A stretch of DNA of 64,000 bases, taken from the NCBI GenBank assembly GCA_963513935.1, contig OY740768.1:70048231-70112230 (forward strand), written 5' to 3'. Under the pieces are notes generated by a model. That model was not told where the DNA came from, did not search any database, and worked only from the letters and a program-made list of their open reading frames with translations. The translations under genes and the position numbers were made by a program. This DNA is from Aphrophora alni (taxonomy: Eukaryota; Arthropoda; Insecta; Hemiptera; Aphrophoridae). This document shows positions 25,501-37,631 of the stretch, in pieces (the first letter of the stretch is position 1; every line of letters begins with the position of its first letter).

Positions 25501-28500
25501 CATTTTATCAAGGGAAATGTTGAGCAGAGGTATTAATGGTCCGACTAGATAGGAAGACCTAGAGAAGATGGATTCAGAATGTAAAGAAGGACCTAAGAGT
25601 GTTGAGAGTCAGGAGTTGTAAACGGGTTGTGATGAATAGAAGATAATGAAGGCAAGTTGTCATGGAGGACAAGGCTCATCGTGGTCTGTAGCACCAGAGG
25701 TAAGGTAAACAGTCGATGTTATAAAAGATACTATACAAGTAAAGTAAAGTAAGAATATATAAGACAGTCATAAGACCTATAGTTACTTCGATAGTGAAAT
25801 TTGGGGATTATCAAAAAGTGTGATGATATGCTTAATGTATTTGAGAGGAGATTTATTTGTAGGGTTAACGAACTCATTTAAAGTGAGGATGAAACATGGA
25901 GTATGTGAATGTGAAGATGAACCGCCTAATTAATCGAGAAAATTTATTATTATTGTTTAATTGGACATTTGACAACATTTGTGTATATAATAACTAATAC
26001 AAGACATTTTGAGAGTGTTAGGTTATGTTAACCCTAGTGTATAATAGAGAAAATCACCAAAATAGTCAAGTAGCTTAGGACCATGTTGGAAACTAAAACT
26101 AGGGTTAAGGAGCCAAAGCTAAGACTAAATACAAATCTGATTAGATAAAACCACCACATACAGGCCTCCACTGTCACAAAGGATGGATAGCAACTAATTG
26201 TTAAAGGAGTGGAACCAAGAGAAAGTTCTCCTAAATGTTTATCAGGGTAACAAATTTTTTCCCCTTCTTTCAAGAGTTTATTCAACGATCTTGTCATTAT
26301 TCCCACAAGGGGATTAAGAGGCAAAATTTCAGCCTTATTAAAAGTAGGAGAATTTTTATTTCCAATTTTTAATTCAATTTTTAAAGGAAGCCATAATGAC
26401 CTTATTTTAAATTGGTTTGGCTGATGTGATTTCCAATAGCTTTATATATGTAAGGTTTCAATTAGTTTTTGTTTATATAAGTTTTTTCTCTATGTATTAT
26501 TTTTGCCTCTTCCAAATTAAATTTGTGATTATCAGACCAAATATGTGGTGCTATGTTTGATTTAGCCATTAGACCTAATTGTATGTTCTTTGTTATATTG
26601 ACTAATTCTTATATTTTAAGGTCTTTTTGTTTCACCAATTAGTTTTTATACACACAAATGATATCAAATATATGATTAAACTATATTAATAAATGAAGAA
26701 GCCATCATTATCAAATAACTTTAAAACGAGAAAATTTCAGTTAGATTTATTAAATTCTAGGGATTAGATCGATTGATTATGGTATACTATAATAAAAACT
26801 TTTAAAAATTGTCAGAAGAATTGAGAAATGGAGCCACAGAGAAATGAGAGTAAGTAGTTAACTACAGCAAGAGTAGGATGAGGCAACATAAACTATATTT
26901 TAAATTTGACGTGTACTGAACGGTCCAAAAAACCGATCTCAAGGGAGAATTTTGATAAAACTCAAAATTCCAAAAATTCAATTAAAATAAACCAAAAGTA
27001 GTAGAAATAATTAAATTCAGTATAAAGAAATGTAATGTATCTAGCCAAAGCTTGCAGTGACGCAAGATTGTACAGACAGGAAAATCCGAGATTTCCGGTC
27101 TCGACCTGCAAAGCTCCATAAGAGTAACATGTTAAATTTTCAAAATTAGAATTTAACTATAAAAATAATGTTATCTTGTAGAGTAATTAAAATAGAACAA
27201 CAACTAATAATAATAAAATAAAACTGTAAAATAAATATTTCAAAAGTCAAAAGAAAGAGGTGTAAAACGAAAAACTCTCGTAAATCAAAATTAATCCAAA
27301 AAGTAATAATAAAGTAACGTTTTCAAAGACACAAACTTTGGCAACTCAAATGTGGGAAAAATCGTCGCTGGACAATTTTGTTAAAGTAATGGGAGATTTT
27401 GGGAGGGCAAAGTATTTGAATATGGGAAAGAGAGAGAGGGGGGAATGGCTTGGTGGAGAGTGGGGGTCTGGAAGCTAAGGGGTGGAATATGGAAGGGAAA
27501 GCATGCCGGCTATGCGGGGGTAATGTTTCAGCACAACATTTATTATTAAATTGCAATAAATTAAAAAAATTACATTCTAGATTAATTGGCAAGCACTTAA
27601 AATCATGGATGTCTGAGGAGGATAACTATTTATTTATTGGTAGAAGCAATGACGCGACCAGGTTCTAAGGGACGTAGGGTTGTTTATGGCGATAATTAGA
27701 CAGAAATGGAATGAGTAAGATGTATATAATGATAATTAGTGGGGGTTTTTTGTTGCAGGATTCGGTATGGAGATAAATATTGTCGTTTGTAAAGAATTAT
27801 TATTTATAAAGTTATTTACAATTATTAATATGTATAGAATGTATTTATAGAAATGGTGTGTTAGGATGAAGTATGATATAATTGTTTTTTGGTTGGACTT
27901 ATATATATGTTATATATGTTATATGTGTTTTTATATTTATGTAATTAAGGTAATCGCTAAATTTGTTCGAATGTATTACTTGTTAAAAATCAAGTTTTTG
28001 TAGTTATTAGTTATTTTAAGAATTGTTATTTTACTATGGAGAAGGGTTATGTATATAAGGCTAAATGGCTGGAAAGCTGAGCCACGAAGTTGGAAATTCT
28101 TTTTTGTAAGAATGTGAGCAAAAAATAAATAAATAAATGTTTTCATAAGACCAATTAATAATAATAATTAACCCAAATTAAAAAAATAAAATAAATATAA
28201 TAAAATAAAAAGGAGAAATAAAACCAAATAGGAAGGAAGTGTCATAACTCGGGAACCAAAGAAGCCGGGAAGAAAAGGGCAACGGTTTTGAGACTATTGG
28301 AATAGGAGGAACAAAAAATACAAAAGAAAATTTTTAAGTTTTCCAAAATTAAGGAAAATAAATATGGAAAATTCACGAAATCTTAAAGTCACCATACCTC
28401 AAGAAAGGAAGGTCACACATGTTCAAATAAAGTTTGGACAGAACCAGGAAGAAAGGGGCTTCAAAATGAGTCAATCCAAAAGAAGACCCAGCCAAGCGAA

Positions 28501-31500
28501 CGTGAGTTACGGCGAGTTGAAGAAATCAACTGTAGAAAATTCAATTTTCAGGTTGTCGCAGGAATGAACGACCGAGCGATGACATATTTTGCTACGCGGA
28601 GTAGGGGAAGGCCTACCACCAAAAAGGCAAAATACAAGAAAATCCAGACATTGAAAAAAAAAACTACAATAAAAATAAAAATATAGAAAAAAAAACAATA
28701 GAGACAGAGTCAGAATAATTACATAATAAGCCATGAGGATTTAAAAAACGTACTAACTAAGCGGGAAACCAAAATAAATGAAAGAGAAAAAAATTAGAAA
28801 TTATTTTAAAGTTGGCTATTGTGTATAGTCTAGAAATTTGAGATCTAAATTAAACCAAGTTAGATCATCAGTCTTGTGCTAGCTTCAAGGAAGAAACCAC
28901 GTTTCTCGGAAAACGGAACTCGTCGAGAAAAAAAATGTTAGTGTTCCAGTACTTCTCGAGGTTAAGTACGATTACCAAAAGAAGGGTCGGCCTTAGAAGA
29001 AGACGGCACTACATCCGAACTCAGCTTGGCGAAGCGAAGGTAGTACGAACTCCGGCAAATATTAAAGTCAATATTCTGTCGTTATCGCCGCAGAAAAAAT
29101 TAATTAAAGAAGAACTTTGGAAGAATCTACGAAACTGGAAAAGAAAAGAAGAAAGAAGGACTTCTGAAGATTCACTTCAGGAAGACATCACTGGGCGAAT
29201 TAAACAGGGACCACAGTCATCCAAAGCCTGAGGGAGAATAGATCTGTTCTACTCAACTTAAAAAGGGACCACATAAAAAAGAATTTCAAAATAAAACTCA
29301 TTCAAAACTTTAAAAAATTAAATTCAAAAATTTAATAAAATCATAAAAGGAAATATACGAAAAGAAATAATTAATTAAAATAAAGTCTTTACCAATATTG
29401 AAAAAACTCAAAGCTATTTAAAGGAAACAGATTGGTCAAATTTAAAATTAAAATTTTAAAATTTAATAATTATTAAAAGAGAATTTACATTGTTTAGAAT
29501 TTTAAGTTTAATAGGATAAGTATAGAATTAAGTGTATAGCAGATTGTTAATAGAAATAACGTTTAGATTTCATATGTTAGAATAAGTCAACTCAAGCAAG
29601 TTGTAATGATTTCAAAGAAATAAGGTCAAGTAGTATTCAACATTACAGTCTGAATTTTGTTTTATAATTAATAAATCTGCTATCTGTTCAAACTTGTTCT
29701 GTATTTTTCAATATATCCTTTAATCAGTAAATTTCCTTTTTGAAAAAAAGAAATCAAGTGCTCCAAAGAAAATTAAAATTAAAAAGTAAAGTAAATGTTT
29801 ATCTTGGTGAGATAACAAGAATATACACACCCTTGAGATAAGAGTATAAGGGAGCAAACATTTAAGGTAAGATAGAAATAGAGAATTGAAATAATTTTGT
29901 CGTAAATTGTTAGAATAAGAGTTTTAATAATATTTGTACCGTAAATAAAATAGTGTACGGTATTTTAAGAAATTGATAGGAGAGTTAGGGTGTAGGCGAC
30001 GAACTGACAAATCCTCTACCTTTCTCTCTTGTTAAATTCTTACGTATGAACGGCGAGCGGCGTAAGTTTGTGCCCGTAACGTGGCATCGTAATTAATTCT
30101 CTTATATACGCCCTGTTCGGCGTAGTATGGTAATTGGGTAGTACCAATTCATGTTATGTTTTTGTGTATTAGTGTTTAAATGTTGAAACGTTTTGTTGTC
30201 TGATGATGGTATGATAGTACCGAAACAGCTGTAACAAAGTAAATAGCCAAAATAGACTGCTTGACGTAAGTACTAATATAGAAACACTTACCAAAGCCGT
30301 CATTATGGAAATTACTAATAACTCTGCTGATTGGGTCTCCTTAATATGATTCATCTGACCTGTTTAAGTTTAGGTGTAAATTTATTTATTAAGTTGTGTA
30401 ATATCATTTTTCCCTGTTGTTTGAAGGCACCTCATCATCGCCTTAAAAAAAAGGTAAAAATAATGTAAAATAAAAATCATAGCCCCCAAATACTCTAATC
30501 GCATCAAGATCGGAAAAGAACAAGAATTGGTCATAAGAGATCAAATAGAAAAAATAAAAGGGAGATATTTAGATCAATCTTGTAGGTTTTCCGAACATTA
30601 CATGAAAAAAGCTGTAGATTCAGCTATGCTCCCTTGGGATTCACTAGAAGTGAGCCCCTGAGGGTTTGTGCAATGTGTGTAGTTTATGTTTATATGAATA
30701 TTTCAATATTTTAAGAATTTTAAATTAAATTATGATGTGCTATTTATGTTTTTTGTGGATAATAATGTGATGGAAAAAAAATACTAATATAACTTTAACA
30801 TTATTCTTGTTGAATATATGCTCAAAATTTTACCACAAAATACGATTATACACAATTACATATTTAATTAGTTTTTGTAAAATGATTGTTTTTCTTGATC
30901 TATTTCATTAAAAGTAGGACACTTGTTAATACTATGGTAACAAAATAACAATGTGGTAGCACCTCATAAAACTAATTTATTAATTAATAAAACCAATTAA
31001 GTTAATATCATATAAATAAAATGGAATAAAAATAATGGATTAGCCATTTAAAAAATATTTGTGACTATGCAGGTAAAGCGTATTCATATGAGGAGCCAGA
31101 GACAAGTTCTGATAGTGAAGAAGATGTGCTGCGAAGGTTGCAACAATCTCACAGTCTTCAGTCTGCACATCTGCAGGCAGAACCTCTTCCGGGCCCCTCT
31201 TCAGATCAAAACACTCTTCGTAAGTATTTTCAGATTACGGATGCTCCAATACCTGTTCGTAACTTTTAATTGTAATATGTTTTAGGTTGAATTTTAAGTT
31301 AAATAGATATAACTTATTATGAATAATTTAACGTAAAAATTTCCGAGTAACATCGTATTTACAAACAAAAACTTTTAATTAACTTTTTATTTATTTTATT
31401 TAATGATTAAATTTGTACACTGATTAATTCATTCACTTTGATTAATAGACTGATTAACTCTTTAATTATGGATAGTCTAAACTAAAAGATGAGGGCATGT

Positions 31501-34097
31501 TCGAAGTGTCATTGTATAGGGGGTGTAAAATACCTTTAGAGGTTAAGTATCATACATGTAGAAATATTCTATTTAAAGTCGTTGGAGCGATGCAAGAATA
31601 AATGAAAGGATAGTATATGGTCACCCTCAGATATAATTATACTCTTTACATTTGTGAGATTTAAAATGTGTATATTTGACTTTTTGCTTAATCTGAGGCA
31701 CCACTACGCTCCACTCTTTATTTGTTCTTTATCTGTAGTTTTATTAGTAGCCTATTACTCACTCTATGTTAGCTTGGTATGATATAATATTTTTAATAAA
31801 TGTTGTAGCCTAAGCAAGTCGGTGCAAAATGAAAGTATGGATTTGGTAATAGTTCTTCCTCTTGTGACATTTTCTGAAGAATTATCATGGGTATTAAACA
31901 GCTGTTATTAAAGGAAAAATTATAGCTAAGAAAGATATGAACAGATTAATGATATGATATGTGCAGTTTTTTTAACATTAAAAAATTTTCAGATCTTATG
32001 TTTTACTTTAAAAAATGTTCTTCAAGCCGACAACAAAGAGAGTATTAAATACATATTAAAAGTCAAAAGATGTGTGATGAATTGCTTATTTTTCAAATAT
32101 TTCAAAAATTAAGTTTTTAAACAAATTGATGGTCCCAACTCAAAATAAATTAATGAATTATTTGATACATGTGGTAAACAAAGTTTAAGCAAGATAAAAT
32201 TTATAAAAACATATTTGTTAAAAAAATAAATAAATTACAACACAAGATTCATTGCCTAATAACTTTGGCAATAATATGAATAGAAAATTGCATTTTAGAA
32301 TATCCGTCTTTTTTGAGTAAATTAAAATTTTTGAGTAGAATTAAACAATATATGTAAGTTCTTTTATAAAAAATTGAATAAATACACACTTTAAAACCAT
32401 ATTTTTTTTTCAACCTACATAATCCGAAATCAAAAGTTGAAATTTGAAAAGTAAAAAAAATATGAAATGCATTGCACACTCTCTCCTAGTGGTGTTTGTG
32501 GATGTCCCTGTCCACAATAAATTTAAAAAATAATAATAAAACACCAGAAAATTTAATTATTATGTTTAGTATGTTATAATTTCAGATTTATTTTCTTCTT
32601 TTTTTAAAATGTTTTCAGAGAATGAGGAAAAACTTTGTTGGCACAATTTGAAACTGGGGGAAAAAACTCACTGCTGACAACAAACCTCTACCCTATTATT
32701 TCCAAGTGGGTTAAAGAGCTGGCCCACTTTAATCAATATGTTTTTTGTTCAGAGAAAGTAAAATCAGATGTGTCTAGCTCATGATTTAATTTATTTATTA
32801 TAATTCTCAATTTCCTTTTATTCATTTTTGACAGTGAATCTAAATAAATAGTCTGCTTATTAAATTATAAAACAAGATGTATATAATGCAGTAACCTAAA
32901 TTTGCATTAAGTTATGCAATGCTAATAATGTTTTTATATATTAAAGTACTGCAGGGAAAGGCTTACTTATATTTTAATATCGACTATACTCATTTATGTA
33001 TTGTTATTATGTTTCTGACTTAATAACTATAACCCTAGTTATTAACTAAAAATTACAAAATTTAAAGTGCCAAATTCACATATTGTTTACAAATTATTCT
33101 TTGTAAAAAATGAATAAGTAACTATTTTATTACTTTTAATTTGATACTAAAAATTACATATTTAGCTAACTACACAAACACTAATAATTATGGGAGGAGG
33201 TTATTGCATAGCTTCATGAAACAATAATTTAATGGCTTTTACCTGTGATACTATAACCAAAAATCTATTAAATCATACCATCATTATAATTTGATGGTAA
33301 AGCATAAGTTTAATATACTAATTTATCATTCAAAATAAATAAATAAACTAAAGTTGGTTAGTGATATTAAATCATAAGTTATATCATTTCTTACTGTAGC
33401 TCATAAAACACAATTATTTTAAAATACAGCAATTCGATTTGTAATATTAATAATTTGATTAGGCCTCCTCCTCATTAAGTTATTATTATTGATTTAATAG
33501 ATTCAGCTTTAAATTTCAATTTATAGGTAAATTATAATTTATTTTCTGGTTTGTCGTAATCTAATTTCATTCTTCTAATTGATTTAATTTTAGTAGCTTT
33601 TTTTTGGTTATGTAGAATTTTCATATCAGTGTTTATTCAAAATTTATTCTGTTCTCAGAAAATGTATGTTGTGTTACATGTTTTGAGTACACTTTTTTTT
33701 TTCAGTTTTAATAATGCAAGTTAGGCTACATAGTTTTTAGCGTTGGTGATTTTGAATTCAAGGTAAGGATGACAAAAAAGATGAAACTGTTACAAAGAAG
33801 CTACAGGAATTTTCCTTCAGCATAACCCTTCACTAACGTTGATACAATGATGTCAATCACAACTAAAGAAACCGGTGATAATAGTGTGAATTTCTATAAC
33901 GCTTTGAAACATTTGCTATAATCAAGGAGAAAAATCAACAAAGTAAATTTTAGAAGTTGTGAGTCTAAGATTAATGTAATAATACTCGAAATTAATTTGT
34001 TAATTTTATCATTTCATATTACTTTTTTTATTTATTAATAACTACAACAATTCATGTAGTAGATTAAAAAAATAAAATAATGTTTTAAAATGTTAAT

Positions 34098-34132
<35 letters not shown>

Positions 34133-37100
34133 TATTTTGTCTTTTTTCTAGCATAAATATAGCCAAATAATAAAAAAATAACTTTAACGAATAAGTATTT
34201 TTCTTTAAAAACGAAAAATAAATCTGTGGGCTAGTTTAGGTGCAACTGCAGCCCCACGTCCTAAAGATTAAACTTGGATAGAATTCATTTCTATTATGAT
34301 TATTTATTTAAACAACTATTGTACTTAATAAATACAATTATATCATAACTAAATCGAACATAGAATTTAGTATTTTTACTGAGTACAGACTTAGCAATTC
34401 TGAGGGGGTCCAGCTCATCTACACCTTTTTTCATGTAATCGTAGGTTAGATTCCTCTCTTTCATTTTCCTATCCGTTCTTTCTTGACCAACTCTTGTTCT
34501 TTTCTGACCCTGACGTTAATAGAGTATTTAAATCCTAGGGTTTAATTTTATCTTCTTTTTTTTTGTATGCCCATAAATGAATCAGATGTTTTTCACCTTT
34601 AAACAACAAGAAAAAAGTAAAACATATTTTTTAACTATTTTTCTTTAACTGTTTACTTATTTATTTGTTATATGCAGAAATTTACCTTTTATAATTGGAT
34701 ACATTTTATAAACCTTTATGAATGAAGTAGGCTATGATTGTTATTTAACAATTATTTATATTAAAAAAAAACAATGTAACATAATAAACTATGATGTTCA
34801 CCAGTTTATTTTAAAAAAATAACATAATTTTTAGAGGGTGGAAGTCGGCCCACGAAAAATACTGACCTGATGTCTCTTGCTGAGAAAGGCAAAGTAGGGC
34901 GGGCTGGAAGTAGTGCAAGCTCTAGCTGTTCAACAATGAGTGGAGAAGAAGAAAGTCTTGCAGCTGGAATGCGACATCGAGATGCTCGACGTTATGCTAA
35001 ACAAAATAGTGTTGACGAGGAAGCTGCACCTTTAGTACCAATAACTGCAAACAGTCAAGATGTGAGTCTATGGGGAATATAAAAGTCAATAAATCACACT
35101 GTTCAAACTTTAGTTGTTTAAGAGTTATGCAGATTTTCACAGATTTGTGTTTATCTAGAGGAATGGGAAGTTAATAGTACTTTAGAGCTGTAACTGTACT
35201 TTAGAAGATTTTATAATGTATATTTTTGTTTAATGTTTGAAATTCAAAAACTATGCTTCAAATTTAAACAGTTTTACAGCAAATTAAAGAAATAATGAAT
35301 TTGGTAAATTAAAGAATAACAGCTTAATTAAAGCACATAAAATTATTTTAGCAAAAATATACCCACACCAATTGTTCTTGAATTACACTTGCAACTTGTT
35401 ATTCGATGTAGAAGATACTATTTTCATAAATAAATATTGAACTTGACTTGTGAAAGGGTTTAAATTTATCAAATGATTAATTTCAAACACAAATGTCATA
35501 TTAAATTGTTTAATTACTCAAACATATTTCACTGTGTTAATGTTGTCATCTTAAATGCTACAATTAACATATTATAACTAATCTGAGTGAACAAGTTACA
35601 CACAAAGTAGTAATACACATTTGTTTCATTTAAAATATGATAAATTATAATATTTATAATATCTTTATAAATATGGTATTAAGATAATTTTTTATTAAAC
35701 ATTATATAAATCATTATCATCTTCAAGGATTAAATTAAGCAATAAAGCTAAAATATCAAAATTATTTAAAAATTTTGAATTATTATTCAAAATTATTATT
35801 ATTTTGAAACTTTAGCTTTATTGCTTTATTTATTAAATATCATTGTCATCTTGTCTGAAACTTTTTTTCATTAAAAATATAATAACAGTAATACAAGTTG
35901 TTATTGATTATTTTACTGTTCAGTTTTCTTTTATTGAATTATTTTATTTATCAATATTTTGTTCATGCATTACAATATTTAAACAATGATTTTTTTTTCT
36001 TTTATAGTGCATTGTAGTGCTAGGTCAGGAACCTATGTTTGATGTGACAGACCTTCAAGGAATGGGGACTGCAGACATGTCAAGGTGTGGAGCATTAGAA
36101 GTAGCTTTTGCTTATGATGCACCAATGAGAAAAATGACTGTGCATGTATTACAAGCTCGAGATATACCTGCAAAAGACAGAGGTGGTGCAAGTCATACAC
36201 AGGTAATGTGATTTCAATATTTAGAAGTAATGTGAGAATGTGAGATGTTGTTTTTAGTTTAAACCCAAACTTCTTACAAACATATATTATGCTCATATAC
36301 GAAAAAATGAATCCTTTAGCAGTGACATCATAAAAAAAAGTATTGTAAAGTATTTTTAATTTTGTATACTTTATGCAACAGTTATTATGTAAATTTTACA
36401 CTGTGGAGAGTAAAGTTAAAATGCTTTAATTTAACCCCTAAAAGGCCACATAATTAATTTAAAAATCTGAATTATACACATTAAGAATTATGAAAGTTTA
36501 AAATATTTAACAGAAGTTGAGAATGGTGGAGAGGACGGAAGAATAATATAAAGGCTCTAAATGAAGAGGTTGTAAACTGAATAACAATATATTTGGAACG
36601 ATTGTGGCATGTATAAGACATTTCCTGTCTTTATATTCCACAATATGTCTCTGACCTTTGTAAATTCACTACCTCAAAATTTCTATACTCTAAAAGTCTT
36701 TATATGTTAGGTTGAAAACTCTGAACATCTCCCAAATCATGCTCTCATAGCCAAGGCATTTTCTCATAAGATAACTTTATATCTTATTCTTTCCAAAGCT
36801 GCAGAAGATATGTAGACCTGAAGAAAGCATATTTTTGGAAACCAAAGTAGACACACCCTGTCTTAAACTGTCCTGAAAATCACATTTTAAAATTTAATTT
36901 CTCATTTTAAATTTAATTTAACCTCATGTGAGAAATATTTATGTTTTAAGATTCTAAACATAAATATGTTTTTTATGTTTACAATCTTATTGAATTTACC
37001 AACAAACCATTTTATTACCACGGTTCCCATTTAATATTATTATATCTTTTTTAATAAAACGAAATTCTTTATTATGTACAAATAGACAAACTGTAGATAT

Positions 37101-37569
37101 ATGATCTTGTCTTGGCTGACAGTTTTATTTTGGTTTTAGCAGTACTGTATTGCTTTTCTGAAGAATTAGCAGAATACATGTTAATTTTTTATTTTATTAA
37201 TAACTTTATTAAACCTTTATAATCATTGAATTCAAACTTTGTCCCTTTTCAATATTCACTCTGAGAATATAATAAGTACTGGGTTTTTTCTCTTATTTGT
37301 ATGTTTCTTAAAATAGTCAGATCTGTAAGAATTGTACAGAAGTCGGTATATATAATTATAATCCATATATCACACACCCATATACTTAGTACCACTGGGG
37401 AGGGGATATGGAGCTAGAGTCCACCAATAGAGTTTCAAGCCAAGAAAACAAAGTGAAGCACCTTGTCAAACATTGAAATTGGTAGTTTTTAAAATTTTTA
37501 TCAGATATTAGATCACAAAATTCTAGTCAGAATTGAATATAAAATACGATTTTATAGTTACAAAAACTG

Positions 37570-37631
<62 letters not shown>

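Larger units (their letters stand above)
23824..25550 (-). mobile_element. Decayed Penelope-like element
   Basis: On the minus strand, in order: RT pieces from about 25540 to 24450, then a GIY-YIG endonuclease (24443-24063), then a non-coding tail with the CTGATGATGG..CTGAAACATG type of motif often found at Penelope ends (about 23900-23870). RT plus C-terminal GIY-YIG is the defining Penelope architecture. Both exact borders are estimates. Confidence 0.85.

Noticed and set aside
26034..26324. Hydrophobic minus-strand frame that might be a chemoreceptor C-terminus
   Set aside because: No conserved receptor motif; hydrophobicity alone is not evidence.
32640..32768. Extra Syt14 exon
   Set aside because: In the phase left by exon 2 it reaches a stop after about ten codons, while exons 2 and 3 join cleanly without it.
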